Source: JBHIBD01 sp046758865
GTDB lineage: Bacteria; Planctomycetota; Brocadiia; Brocadiales; Bathyanammoxibiaceae
Assembly (NCBI GenBank): GCA_046758865.1
Contig: JBHIBD010000002.1
Location: forward strand, 1-64,000
Reading direction: 5' to 3'
DNA: 64,000 nt
Shown: in pieces, positions 26,001-34,469 of the stretch
Layout of the letters: every line of letters starts with the position of its first letter
Position numbering within the stretch: the first letter of the stretch is position 1
Program-made: the position numbers and the translations under genes
Notes under the pieces: model-generated
What the model was told of the DNA's origin: nothing
Database searches by the model: none
Seen by the model: the letters and a program-made list of their open reading frames with translations, nothing else

Positions 26001-27112
26001 TAGAGTTTGATAAGTTTGGCCCTGAAAAGGTCTTGGAGGTATACGAGCCAAGGAGTGGGCTACACGGGTTTTTAGTTATAGACAATACCGCCTTGGGCCC
26101 TGGCAAGGGTGGGATAAGGATGACGTCCGCAGTTACTGTGGAGGAAATCTTCCGGCTTGCCAGGACCATGACCTGGAAGTCTGCCCTTGCGGGTATACCC
26201 TTTGGTGGTGCCAAATCAGGCATAGTGGCAGAACCCAAGAAGTTGGCTTTGGAGGAAAAGAAGGCGCTTGTAGAGGCATTTGCCAGGGCACTTAAGCCGC
26301 TCTCCCCTAAGCTTTACATCGCAGGGCCAGATGCGGGCACGGGTATGGAAGAGATGCGCTGGTATGCAGAGGCAAATGGGTGTCTTACCTCCTGCACGGG
26401 TAAGCCTGCGGATATGTGCGTGAAGTCAGGAGAGAAGTGCGGCATACCCCATGAGTTTGGCTCTACCGGTTTCGGTGCTGCCCAGGCGGCGCTGGAGGCG
26501 GCAAACCATATTGGCATGGATATAAAGGGTGCCACAGTAGCCGTTGAAGGATTTGGGAATGTGGGTACATTTGTTGCCAAATACCTGTGTGAGCTCGGTG
26601 CGCAGGTGGTGGCGGTGAGCGATAGAAAAGGGACCATATATAATGAAAAAGGTTTAGACGCAGAGGGACTCCTCAGGGTAAAGAAATCAACGGGCAGCGT
26701 GGTGAATTATACGCCCGGTGGAGTACTCCAGGGGAAGGACATCTTTGAACTTGAGGTTGATATACTTGTCACTGCGGCCCTCTCGGATGTTATTACCGGT
26801 GAGAATGTGGACAGAGTGCGGGCAGGGATAGTGGTAGAGGCATCGAACATACCCATGGAGCCGGAGACGGAGGGGGTGCTGTTTAAAAGGGGCGTCCTGG
26901 TGGTGCCTGACTTTGTGGCAAACGCCGGCGGTGTAATATCCTCCTACGCGGAGTACAAGGGGTATAATCCGAAACAGATGTTCAAAACGGTCGAGACGAA
27001 GGTGAGGAAGAACGTAAGATTAGTGCTGCAGACCTCCAGGGAGAAGAAACAGAAGCCCAGAGACGTTGCACTGGACATTGCTAAAGAAAGGGTGCAGAGG
27101 GCCATGGAGTAA
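25997..27112 (+). CDS. Glu/Leu/Phe/Val dehydrogenase
   Basis: The 371-residue protein has the substrate-site Lys in GGAKSGI, the catalytic Asp in PDAGTG, and a Rossmann domain beginning VAVEGFGNVGTFVAKYL. These fit the Glu/Leu dehydrogenase superfamily, which interconverts amino acids and 2-oxo acids with NAD(P). It is shorter than typical hexameric GdhA. Residues about 128-152 carry four cysteines (CLTSCTGKPADMC...KC) where other members have none that I recall; this could bind metal. The substrate is not certain. Confidence 0.85.
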   Translation: MIEFDKFGPEKVLEVYEPRSGLHGFLVIDNTALGPGKGGIRMTSAVTVEEIFRLARTMTWKSALAGIPFGGAKSGIVAEPKKLALEEKKALVEAFARALKPLSPKLYIAGPDAGTGMEEMRWYAEANGCLTSCTGKPADMCVKSGEKCGIPHEFGSTGFGAAQAALEAANHIGMDIKGATVAVEGFGNVGTFVAKYLCELGAQVVAVSDRKGTIYNEKGLDAEGLLRVKKSTGSVVNYTPGGVLQGKDIFELEVDILVTAALSDVITGENVDRVRAGIVVEASNIPMEPETEGVLFKRGVLVVPDFVANAGGVISSYAEYKGYNPKQMFKTVETKVRKNVRLVLQTSREKKQKPRDVALDIAKERVQRAME

Positions 27113-27155
27113 AAGGAACCTGCTGACAGGGGCCAGCTCATGAGCCGTGTGAGCC

Positions 27156-27818
27156 ATGAATGACGACGAAAAATTTGCCCAGGCCTTTTATGAAGACCTG
27201 GAAGGGGGCCGGCTGGGGCTATTATCTGTGGTGGCCAAGGTGGTCTTTGACCTTAGTGGTTATTTTTATGCCAGTAATTTCATCAGGAAGGCCCATCTGA
27301 AAACTTCTGACCGTGTGCTTGAGGTGGGATGCGGTACAGCGAGTATATTGATGAGGGCCCATGGCTTCAGAGATTCTACGAAAAGATACTACGGGGTGGA
27401 CATTTCCATTACTATGCTTGATAGGGCCAGGCATAATATCAAGAGGAAGCGCCTGGAGGATTCTATCTCTATTGTTGCCGGTCCCGCCTCGTCCCTACCC
27501 TTTAAGGACGAGAGTTTTAGCGTGGTCCTATTTGCATACGTTATAAAACATCTTTTTGATGGGACACTAGTTTCTGCGCTCAGAGAGGCACACCGTGTTT
27601 TGGTGCCGGGTGGCAGATTGGTGGTGTGGGAGTTTGTGCCTTCCTCTATGCAATGGGCAAACCGTTATGTATACTCCGTGACCAGGGCCGTGCGACTTCG
27701 TGACCTGGAGGAGGTAACATCATTCCTCGAAAAGACCTCATTTTCCCATCCTGAACCATTTACTATTATTGCCCCCTGGATGCCTACCGGGACATTTGCG
27801 GTGGTTGTAACGAAATGA
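27156..27818 (+). CDS. Class I SAM-dependent methyltransferase
   Basis: The 220-residue protein has motif I VLEVGCGTAS, the acidic residue after strand 2 (YYGVDIS), and FKDESFSVVLFAYVIKHL, the layout of UbiE/Coq5-like methyltransferases. The substrate is unknown. The N-terminal 50 residues include a hydrophobic stretch (LLSVVAKVVFDLSGYFYA) that may associate with the membrane or a lipid-like substrate. Confidence 0.8.
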   Translation: MNDDEKFAQAFYEDLEGGRLGLLSVVAKVVFDLSGYFYASNFIRKAHLKTSDRVLEVGCGTASILMRAHGFRDSTKRYYGVDISITMLDRARHNIKRKRLEDSISIVAGPASSLPFKDESFSVVLFAYVIKHLFDGTLVSALREAHRVLVPGGRLVVWEFVPSSMQWANRYVYSVTRAVRLRDLEEVTSFLEKTSFSHPEPFTIIAPWMPTGTFAVVVTK

Positions 27819-27866
27819 GCCGAAGAATTATTCAAGACCCCTGCAAAAATCAACCCTGTGCCATGT

Positions 27867-27966
27867 GTCATTCTGAGCGAAGCAAAGTCACGCCAAAGGC
27901 GGATTCGCCTTGGCGAAAATCTGGCGTTGTGGAGATTCTTCGGTCGTTTCACTCCCTCAGAATGAC
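27867..27966. repeat. GTCATTCTGAG repeat element, copy 1
   Basis: The element begins GTCATTCTGAGCGAAGC and ends CCTCAGAATGAC, its inverted arm. A related, longer compound copy is at 37329-37522. The right end stops 4 bp before a start codon, as in the copy before dnaX. This repeat class occurs in many unrelated bacteria. Confidence 0.85.
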
Positions 27967-27970
27967 AATT

Positions 27971-28774
27971 ATGCGGGGCTTTTCAGTGGTCTCTATCCAC
28001 TTGTTTGTTATTTTGCTCTCCCTCCTCTTTGTAATCCCCTCGGTTGGGGCCGAGGAGGCCATAGAACATTACCAGTTAGGACAGTCCTATTATGAAGAAG
28101 ACCGATTGGAAGAGGCCCTTTCTGAGTTGGAAGAGGCCATAGAGCTGGAACCTAAGAACGGCGAGTTTTATTTCCTGCTAGGGCAGATACGTGCGGCGAT
28201 GGGCAATCACGAGCGGGGGGTTGAGGCGTATGAGAAGGCCGTAAAGTTTGAGAAGAAACGGGCTGATTTCCACCTTGCCCTGGGCGATGCGTACTTTCGT
28301 GTAGGTAAATACAAAAAGGCCATTAAGCCGTTCAAGAAGGCTATAAAACGCGACCGCAGCCTTGCAAGGGCCTATATGTCGCTCGGTCAGACATATTTTG
28401 TCTTAAGAGATTTTGGCAAGGCTATGAAGGAGATGAAAAAGGCCATAGAGATGGATGCTGGTAATGCAGACTGGTATAGGTTCCTCGGCAGTGCGTACTT
28501 TGCCACTCGCAGGTACGATGAGGCCATAGGAGAGTACCGCCACGCCCTGGATGTAGACCCGCAACTGGCAGAAGCCCACATGCTTATCGGCAGGGCCTAC
28601 TTCGAGAAAGGGGAATACGAGAAGGCCGTGAACGAATACAAGAGGGCAATAGAGACAGACCCCGACGACCCCCTGGCACACTACCATCTCTCTCAGGCAT
28701 ATAAACGTATGGGGATGTTCGAGGAGGCCGAGAAAGAAGACCAATTGCGCAGAAGGTCTATGAGGAGAGATTAG
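27971..28774 (+). CDS. Exported TPR-repeat protein
   Basis: I place the start at ATG 27971, just after the GTCATTCTGAG repeat, which gives a signal peptide MRGFSVVSIHLFVILLSLLF ending near SVGAEE. The 267-residue protein then has six canonical TPR units, for example AEAHMLIGRAYFEKGEYEKA. A longer frame reaching back to 27815 would translate the repeat itself and is unlikely. It probably acts as a periplasmic protein-binding scaffold. Confidence 0.75.
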   Translation: MRGFSVVSIHLFVILLSLLFVIPSVGAEEAIEHYQLGQSYYEEDRLEEALSELEEAIELEPKNGEFYFLLGQIRAAMGNHERGVEAYEKAVKFEKKRADFHLALGDAYFRVGKYKKAIKPFKKAIKRDRSLARAYMSLGQTYFVLRDFGKAMKEMKKAIEMDAGNADWYRFLGSAYFATRRYDEAIGEYRHALDVDPQLAEAHMLIGRAYFEKGEYEKAVNEYKRAIETDPDDPLAHYHLSQAYKRMGMFEEAEKEDQLRRRSMRRD

Positions 28775-28916
28775 CATGCAGGGTGCACCATAGTACACCA
28801 CACCTACTCTGGTGGAAACGAATTTAGGCCAAGAATTTCCTTGTCGGATTTGTATTTTACGCTAAAATCTCTCTTCAATCAGGATGTATTTATGAATCAT
28901 AAATTTAGAAGGAATG

Positions 28917-28998
28917 GGAGGGAGGCCAGATAGTGCCTATCTATCTGGCCTTTCTGGGAAAAACTGCCTGTAGTTCTGTATGGCAGGTAACAGAACCA
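28917..28998. repeat. 82-nt element, copy 2 (possible structured RNA)
   Basis: Identical over 82 bases to 5870-5951, with the same 10-bp hairpin and potential H-type pseudoknot. Here it lies 28 bp before the lipoprotein gene at 29027, in its probable 5' leader; the intervening sequence holds the ribosome site GAAGGAGAG. The weak similarity GAAGG just upstream also extends into copy 1. Confidence 0.75.
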
Positions 28999-29026
28999 AA
29001 TTATGGGAACGTGAAGGAGAGTAAAA

Positions 29027-29365
29027 ATGCTTCTAGTAAAAACGCTATTATTATGCTGTGCTCTGGCCGGGTTTTTGTTCTTAGCAGGTTGTGCACCTGA
29101 GGTAAAAGAAGTCGCAGCACCGGCGGTTGAAGAAGTAGCAGCACCAGCGGCTGCACCGGCGGTTGAGGAAGTCACAGCACCAGCGGCTGCACCGGCGGTT
29201 GAGGAAGTCACAGCACCAGCGGTCGAGGAAGTCGCAGCACCGGCGGCTGAAGAAGTCACAGCACCGGCGGTCGAGGAAGTCACAGCACCGGCGGTTGAAG
29301 AAGTAGCAGCACCAGCGGCTGCACCAGAGGCTGAAGAGGCCCCAGCACCGGAGGCTGGAGAATGA
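29027..29365 (+). CDS. Ala/Pro/Val/Glu repeat lipoprotein
   Basis: The 112-residue protein has a lipoprotein signal with lipobox LAGC at about residue 22, followed by about 80 residues built almost only from VEEVAAPA/VEEVTAPA units. The DNA units are nearly identical, so copy number could change by slippage. The product is probably an extended, flexible lipoprotein tethered to a membrane. GAAGGAGAG precedes the ATG, the 82-nt element lies upstream and a strong terminator follows. Confidence 0.7.
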   Translation: MLLVKTLLLCCALAGFLFLAGCAPEVKEVAAPAVEEVAAPAAAPAVEEVTAPAAAPAVEEVTAPAVEEVAAPAAEEVTAPAVEEVTAPAVEEVAAPAAAPEAEEAPAPEAGE

Positions 29366-29414
29366 GCAGCGGGAAATTGAAGGAGGACCTACAGATAGAA
29401 TAAACAATCAGCTA

Positions 29415-29453
29415 GCCATGAAGCCCTTTAAAGGGCTTCATGGCATCATTCTT
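29415..29453 (+). terminator. Intrinsic terminator after the repeat lipoprotein gene
   Basis: A perfect 30-bp palindrome, GCCATGAAGCCCTTT joined to its reverse complement at 29415-29444, is followed by ATCATTCTTT. The stem could reach 13 bp with a small loop. Confidence 0.8.
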
Positions 29454-29537
29454 TAGAGTACGTCCAGCCAACTAAGTTTGTGCGATAGTAAACTCCCAGG
29501 AACGTTGCTTAAAGTACGCAGGTACATCATATCGTAA

Positions 29538-29556
29538 GTCCCGCCTCTAGCGGGAC
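29538..29556 (-). terminator. Hairpin downstream of the minus-strand gene at 29571
   Basis: GTCCCGC and GCGGGAC form a 7-bp stem with a 5-base loop, 15 bp beyond the stop of the minus-strand gene. No long T run follows, so it is a weak terminator candidate. Confidence 0.4.
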
Positions 29557-29570
29557 GCCTTCTACTATCC

Positions 29571-30170
29571 TTACGTCCCTCTCTTCCGGCGTTTTTGGAA
29601 GTCCTCTATCTTCTGCGCCAGTTTTGCCGCATCCTCTTTACCAAGTATCTTTTCTGCGAGCTCGGTGGCCAGCTCGGCTGCCTGACTGGCAGAGATGCCC
29701 CTGACGCAGGTTATCCTCCACCGCCCATCCTCCACGGCCAGTTCACAAATCCCGTGTCTTTCTCTCATGGGCAGGGTGCCGTGCTCGTGCATGACCCCTA
29801 CCGCGGCCTCGCTTCTGGCTATGTCAAGGGTTTTCCCCATGTCCGGTACTACAGAGTCCACCTCCACCACGGCCTTGCCCCCATTAATGGTTGTCTTGAC
29901 AATCTGCTGCCTGGAAAGGAAGTGTGCCAGGTCAATCATGGAGACTATGGGCGCGGGAGCCTCACGCCTGATGTACCTTATTAGTTCCAGCCACTCGATA
30001 ATGGTATTATCTGTGCGTGAGATGTACGTGTAGGCCGTCTCATAGTCGCCTGCTCGTACTGCCTTCAGGTATTTCTCAACCACCGCATCGGGTGAGTCCT
30101 GCAAGTCACCCAGATTGATAAGCACCAAAAGGGCCATTACAAGGATAACTAATGTAATTCGTTCATTCAT
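29571..30170 (-). CDS. Membrane-anchored NTF2-like (DUF4878-type) protein
   Basis: The start at 30170 gives MNERITLVILVMALLVLINLG, a single membrane anchor or signal, with AAGGTGG upstream on the coding strand. The rest has the pattern DAVVEKYLKAVRAGDYETAYTYIS and a WRITCVRG strand typical of SnoaL/DUF4878-like small domains of exported proteins. The C-terminal 45 residues are a charged helix (AAELATELAEKILG...KRRKRG). Function unknown. A longer frame to 30263 would run into the GTAGCGTGCGA repeat. Confidence 0.6.
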   Translation of the reverse strand: MNERITLVILVMALLVLINLGDLQDSPDAVVEKYLKAVRAGDYETAYTYISRTDNTIIEWLELIRYIRREAPAPIVSMIDLAHFLSRQQIVKTTINGGKAVVEVDSVVPDMGKTLDIARSEAAVGVMHEHGTLPMRERHGICELAVEDGRWRITCVRGISASQAAELATELAEKILGKEDAAKLAQKIEDFQKRRKRGT

Positions 30171-30195
30171 GATTAACCACCTTTTCCTTATTAGA

Positions 30196-30314
30196 TGTAG
30201 CGTGCGAGCCACGCCGGAGGCGGGTCTGCCTCTGGCATGATTTATCTCGCACGTGTGACACAAGCCCGCCCAAAAAAATGGCGGGTCTGCCTATGGCACT
30301 AGTCGCACGCTACA
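30196..30314. repeat. Palindromic repeat with TGTAGCGTGCGA arms
   Basis: TGTAGCGTGCGA at 30196 is mirrored exactly by TCGCACGCTACA ending at 30314. The interior repeats GGCGGGTCTGCCT twice. It fills the gap between two minus-strand genes. Confidence 0.75.
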
Positions 30315-30330
30315 CGCAAATATGAGGGTG

Positions 30331-30396
30331 CCGCAGGGCTTCAGCCCTGCGGAGATAAAACATTACATAATCCGTACCCAGGGCTAAAGCCCTGGG
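30331..30396. repeat. Two adjacent short palindromes
   Basis: CCGCAGGGCT/AGCCCTGCGG (30331-30352) and CCCAGGGCT/AGCCCTGGG (30377-30396) each enclose two central bases. They lie just downstream of the minus-strand acsA gene and may terminate it. Confidence 0.75.
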
Positions 30397-30420
30397 CCAC
30401 CCATCTGTGATGATTATACC

Positions 30421-32151
30421 TCATTCCTCCAGCGTGGACAGGTCTCCTTCCGGGAGGCCGAGTTCGCGTGCCTTGAGAAGACGGCGCATTATCTTTCCGC
30501 TTCTGGTCTTGGGGACGCTCTCGCAGAATTCTATCTCCCTTGGGTATGCGTGTCCGGAGAGTCGATGCTTGATAAACTCCTTGATGTCGTCCTCCAGCTC
30601 CTCCGATGGGCTAAACCCCTTACGCAAGACCAGAAAAGCCTTTATTATCTGTCCCCTCTCCGGATCGGGCTTTCCTATAACGCCTGCCTCTGCCACGGCC
30701 TTGTGCTCAACGAGTGCACTTTCCACCTCAAACGGGCCCACTCTGTGGCCTGCGGTCATTATAACATCATCCGCCCTGCCGATAAACCAGAAGTAGCCGT
30801 CCTTATCCATATAGGCAGTGTCGCCCGTTACGTACCATTCCGGGATGTGAAAATATTCCCTGTATCGTTTCTCATCTCCCCAGATGGTCCGCATCATAGA
30901 TGGCCAGCCGGGCCTGAGGGCCAGTATGCCAGAATTCCCCGGGGGTAGCGTTTTGCCCTGACCGTCAATAATTGCCGCTTCAACACCTGGGAATGGCCTT
31001 CCCATAGAGCCTGGACGTACCGGCATGGAGGGGTAGTTGGATATCATAATAGAGCCCGTCTCGGTCTGCCACCAGTTGTCATGGATGCAGAGGCCGTAGA
31101 CATCCATCCCCCAGCGTATCACCTCTGGGTTCAGGGGCTCGCCCACACTGCATATATATCTGAGGGCACTGAGGTCATATCTTTTTACCAGTTCATCCCC
31201 GGCCTTCATCAGCATCCTCAGGGCCGTTGGGGCCGTGTACCAGACGGTTACGCCGTAGTGTTCCATGATGGAGTACCAGCGCTCGGCGTCGTACCTGCCC
31301 TCAAAGACTACCTGGGAGGTGCCGTTAAGCCACGGGCCCCACAGCCCGTACACGGTGCCGGTCACCCACCCAGGGTCCGCCGTGCACCAGTACACGTCCT
31401 CTTCATGCAAGTCAAGCACCCATTTGGTGGTGATATAATGCGAGACCATATCATTCTGGACGTGTACTACCCCCTTGGGCCTCCCAGTGGTGCCCGATGT
31501 GTAGAGCATATACAATGGGTCCTCCAGGGACATCGGCTCTATCTCTAAACCATGCGAGGCCTTTTCTATCTCCTGTTCATAACTTATCTCACCCCTCCTT
31601 AGCCGTTCTCCCTCTGGGGCGCGTGTCACTATCACCGTCTTTAGTTCAGGCAGCTCATCCCAGACCTGGTGCACCCTTTCCCTAAGAGACAAGTCTGTTA
31701 TAAGCACCTTGGCGTTGCTGTCCTTCAGCCGGTCGCGGATGGCCTCAGGGCCAAATGCGCTGAACATGGGGCCTGCCACCGCGCCTATTTTTGCAATGCC
31801 GATTATGCTTATGTAGAGCTCTGGGATGCGGGGCAGGAACACAAACACCCGGTCGCCGTTTCTGACACCGAGTGACTTGAGCACGTTGCCCACCCGGTTT
31901 GACTCCTGCCTCATCTCGCTGAAGGTATATCTCTTGCGCTCCCCCCTGGAGCCCTCCCAGTAGAGGGCTATCTTGTCCCTGCGCCGGGTGTCAGCGTGGG
32001 AATCGATGGCATTTGTGGCGATATTGATGCCGCCTTTGGTGTCCAGCCCAAGTTCTTTTTTGATGTCTTCCCAGCGGAATTCCTTGTAGGTCTTGGTATA
32101 GTCCTTCAGGTTCGGCGGGATTTTGTTATTCTTGCGTATCTCTTTTTCCAT
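30421..32151 (-). CDS. acsA: Acetate-CoA ligase (AMP-forming)
   Basis: The 576-residue protein has the adenylation motif LYTSGTTGRPKGVVH, YVTGDTAYMDKDG and the C-terminal catalytic Lys in PKTRSGKIMRR. Its length matches the Bacillus-type AcsA rather than the 650-residue Acs. It activates acetate, and possibly propionate, to the acyl-CoA in the cytoplasm. WWQTETGS fits the acetate-binding region. It stands alone on the minus strand. Confidence 0.92.
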   Translation of the reverse strand: MEKEIRKNNKIPPNLKDYTKTYKEFRWEDIKKELGLDTKGGINIATNAIDSHADTRRRDKIALYWEGSRGERKRYTFSEMRQESNRVGNVLKSLGVRNGDRVFVFLPRIPELYISIIGIAKIGAVAGPMFSAFGPEAIRDRLKDSNAKVLITDLSLRERVHQVWDELPELKTVIVTRAPEGERLRRGEISYEQEIEKASHGLEIEPMSLEDPLYMLYTSGTTGRPKGVVHVQNDMVSHYITTKWVLDLHEEDVYWCTADPGWVTGTVYGLWGPWLNGTSQVVFEGRYDAERWYSIMEHYGVTVWYTAPTALRMLMKAGDELVKRYDLSALRYICSVGEPLNPEVIRWGMDVYGLCIHDNWWQTETGSIMISNYPSMPVRPGSMGRPFPGVEAAIIDGQGKTLPPGNSGILALRPGWPSMMRTIWGDEKRYREYFHIPEWYVTGDTAYMDKDGYFWFIGRADDVIMTAGHRVGPFEVESALVEHKAVAEAGVIGKPDPERGQIIKAFLVLRKGFSPSEELEDDIKEFIKHRLSGHAYPREIEFCESVPKTRSGKIMRRLLKARELGLPEGDLSTLEE

Positions 32152-32288
32152 AAAATGGGGCCACGATTATATTATTCAAGGCATTCTAGTCTACAATATT
32201 ACGCTTGTCAAATGTGTGCTGTCCTGGAGAGGCTCTACAGTATGTCCTTGACTTATCTCTATCGCTCTGTTGTAATTATGAAGCAATT

Positions 32289-32489
32289 ATGAAATTTAGT
32301 GAGCTTGTCAGGCTTCTTGAAAAGAACGGTTTTGTACTTTTAAGAGAGAAGGGTTCAGTCCGTTACTATGGCAAACCAGGTGTAGAAAAGTTGATTCGTA
32401 TTGACTATCATGGAGCCAAGAAAGTTCCAACTGGTACGTGTAAAGCAGTCTTGAAAGCTGCTGGCCTGAAAGAAGGAGGTAGAAAATAA
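32289..32489 (+). CDS. hicA: HicA-like type II toxin
   Basis: The 66-residue protein MKFSELVRLLEKNGFVLLREKGS with DYHGAKKVPTGTCKAVLKAAGL is HicA-like, a small double-stranded-RNA-binding-fold mRNA interferase. The usual GSH motif reads GSV here, while the later His in YHG is kept. I recall a subfamily with the same GSI/GSVxYY pattern, so this may be normal variation. ATG 32289 matches the family start; the frame is open further upstream. hicB begins at the next base after the stop. Confidence 0.8.
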   Translation: MKFSELVRLLEKNGFVLLREKGSVRYYGKPGVEKLIRIDYHGAKKVPTGTCKAVLKAAGLKEGGRK

Positions 32490-32738
32490 ATGCTAGACTT
32501 AAAGTATTCTTTAATCATAGAAGCAACTAAGGACCCAAACTTCTTTGGATTCTACTCTCCCGACCTGGAGGGTTTTAGCGGGGTTGGCAGTTCAATAGAG
32601 GACTGCCTGTACAAGGCAAAATGGGGCATGGAAGAACATATCAGCCTTTTAAAAGAGAGGGGTCTACCTGTTCCAAAGGAAAATCCCAACCCGACGGTTG
32701 TGATACAGAATGAGAGGAAACTGGTGGAGGTTACATAA
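32490..32738 (+). CDS. hicB: HicB-like antitoxin
   Basis: The 82-residue protein has the partial RNase H-like HicB fold: YSLIIEATKDPNFFGFYSPDLEGFSGVGSSIEDCLYKA. It lacks a DNA-binding tail, so it may need another factor for autoregulation. AGAAGGAGG at the end of hicA serves as the ribosome site. Confidence 0.85.
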   Translation: MLDLKYSLIIEATKDPNFFGFYSPDLEGFSGVGSSIEDCLYKAKWGMEEHISLLKERGLPVPKENPNPTVVIQNERKLVEVT

Positions 32739-32819
32739 CCTATTCGCTAACATAATAATGTAGGTTGCATCACAACGCACCTTACGCATTTTGAGTTTTT
32801 GTTTTTAAGGGATAATCCC

Positions 32820-33869
32820 GTGGAGTTTGCCTTTCCAGATACGACAACATACCCGGCCTTACTCATCCCCAAAGGGCCGTCCCCTGAGAACTCTGTGGGC
32901 ATTACCACCACCGTGCCCATCGAGATAATCTTCGCAGCGGGATTGGTGCCTGTGGACCTTAATAATATTTTTATAACTGATGATGACCCCTCCCGGCTGG
33001 TAGAAAAGGCCGAAAGCACGGGCCTCCCCCGAAATAACTGTGCCTGGATAAAGGGTATCTTCTCCGCGGTACAAAAGCTGAATATAAAGAGGATAGTCGG
33101 TGTCATAGAGGGAGACTGCAGTAATACCCATGCCCTTATGGAGGTGCTTGGGGCAGAGGGTGTGGATGTAACCCCCTTCAAGTATCCGTATGGAAGGGAC
33201 AGGGTGCTCTTGCAGGCACAGCTCAATGCACTCGCTGACGCACTTGGCACAGACATGGACAAGGCGGAGGCCGTAAAGCGGGAGCTAGAGCGGGTGCGTG
33301 CCTATGTCCACGAGGTAGACCGCCTCACCTACCAAGAGGCAAAGGTCACCGGTGAGGAGAACCACATATGGAACGTCTCTACTAGCGACATAATGGGCAA
33401 TGTGGGGCTATTTGAGGAGAAGGTAAAGACATTTCTTGTGGAGGCGAAGAATAGGGTACCTATGCAGCACACAGTGAGATTGGGCTATATAGGCGTCCCT
33501 CCAATATGTGGTGGGATATATAACTTTTTAGAAGAGCTTGGTGTCCATGTGGTCTTTAACGAGATACAGCGGCAGTTTAGTATGCCGTACCCGACGGATA
33601 ATCTGGTGGAACAGTACTCTCGATACACGTATCCATACGACGCCCGGGGCAGGCTGGAGGACATAGCCTGCGAGGTCAAGCGGCGGAATATACACGGCAT
33701 AATCCACTATGTCCAAAGCTTTTGTTTCAGGAATATTTATGACGCCGTCTTCAGAAGGGGCCTGGACGTACCCATCTTGACCCTCGAGTGCGACCGTCCG
33801 GGTGGGGTTGACGGCCAGATGCGCACCCGCATCGAGGCCTTTGTGGAGATGCTGAGAAAGAAAGAATAA
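32820..33869 (+). CDS. 2-hydroxyacyl-CoA dehydratase-family protein
   Basis: The protein of about 349 residues belongs to the HgdB/BcrC/FldC-like family: an N-terminal SVGITTTVPIEIIFAAGLVPVDL, then cysteines in NNCAWIKG, GDCSN, PPICGG, SFCFRN and LECDRPG that could hold a [4Fe-4S] cluster. GTG 32820 has AAGGGA 8 bases upstream; an earlier TTG is less likely. No second subunit and no ATP-dependent activator gene is near, so it may act alone or with distant partners. The substrate is unknown. Confidence 0.8.
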   Translation: MEFAFPDTTTYPALLIPKGPSPENSVGITTTVPIEIIFAAGLVPVDLNNIFITDDDPSRLVEKAESTGLPRNNCAWIKGIFSAVQKLNIKRIVGVIEGDCSNTHALMEVLGAEGVDVTPFKYPYGRDRVLLQAQLNALADALGTDMDKAEAVKRELERVRAYVHEVDRLTYQEAKVTGEENHIWNVSTSDIMGNVGLFEEKVKTFLVEAKNRVPMQHTVRLGYIGVPPICGGIYNFLEELGVHVVFNEIQRQFSMPYPTDNLVEQYSRYTYPYDARGRLEDIACEVKRRNIHGIIHYVQSFCFRNIYDAVFRRGLDVPILTLECDRPGGVDGQMRTRIEAFVEMLRKKE

Positions 33870-33949
33870 CATATTGGTTGGCGAACAATGGCCGTTTGCT
33901 ATTTCTCAACCCCGCTTTTATTTATTTTTACATAGGTTTTGGAGGAGAC

Positions 33950-34063
33950 ATGGGCCCGGAGGGTTTCAAGAAGCTTGTTGTAAGTTATATCGTTTTCATG
34001 TTGATAGCGATGGGCGTTATGGGGGCCATACTTGTCTCGCGGTTTCACCTCTTCGGCTTTTGA
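33950..34063 (+). CDS. 37-residue membrane peptide
   Basis: ATG 33950 is preceded by GGAGGAG at 4 bases, a near-perfect ribosome site. The peptide has the short head MGPEGFKKL and one membrane helix (VVSYIVFMLIAMGVMGAILV) ending SRFHLFGF. The gene ends 16 bp before crcB. Known small membrane proteins often modulate transporters, so a link to the fluoride channel is possible but unproven. Confidence 0.55.
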   Translation: MGPEGFKKLVVSYIVFMLIAMGVMGAILVSRFHLFGF

Positions 34064-34079
34064 GGCTTTGAGGCCAAAA

Positions 34080-34469
34080 ATGCTCAAGGGCTTTACGCTT
34101 ACACTGTGGGTGGGATTTGGTGGGTTCTTAGGTAGCATAATGCGCTACTGGCTTGCCCATGGAATGCAAAAACTCTTAGGCACGACATTTCCCTATGGCA
34201 CCCTGCTTGAGAATCTCATAGGCTGTTACCTTATAGGCCTTTTTGGCACAATGGCAGGGGAAAGGATTTTCCTCAACCAGTCTCTTAGGCAGTTCTTGTT
34301 TATAGGCATCTTGGGCGGTTTTACCACATTTTCCAGTTTTAGTTATGAGGCCCTTGAGCTCTTTAAGGAGCGGAGTTTTTTACTGGGGGCCATCTATATA
34401 GGAGGCCACTATATTTTTTGTCTCATCTTTGTGTGGCTTGGTTACGTAACGGTGTTGAGGTTGCTATGA
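34080..34469 (+). CDS. crcB: Fluoride channel CrcB/FluC
   Basis: The 129-residue protein has four membrane helices with GGFLGSIMRYWL, GTLLENLIGCYLIG with the conserved Asn, and GGFTTFSSFSYE containing the central Phe residues of the fluoride pathway. ATG 34080 is chosen; a frame to 34032 would overlap the upstream peptide gene. The ATG of the DUF190 gene overlaps its stop. No fluoride riboswitch is evident upstream. Confidence 0.9.
   Translation: MLKGFTLTLWVGFGGFLGSIMRYWLAHGMQKLLGTTFPYGTLLENLIGCYLIGLFGTMAGERIFLNQSLRQFLFIGILGGFTTFSSFSYEALELFKERSFLLGAIYIGGHYIFCLIFVWLGYVTVLRLL

Noticed and set aside
27815..27970. N-terminal extension of the TPR gene
   Set aside because: The extra 52 codons are the GTCATTCTGAG repeat; starting at 27971 gives a proper signal peptide.
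29081..29407. Cys/Arg-rich minus-strand frame opposite the lipoprotein gene
   Set aside because: It is the antisense of the Ala/Pro/Val/Glu repeats and its regularity follows from them.
33870..33949. Possible fluoride riboswitch before crcB
   Set aside because: I looked for the GGxGATGG...CTGATG-type consensus and did not find it; the fragment TTGGCGAAC alone is not enough.
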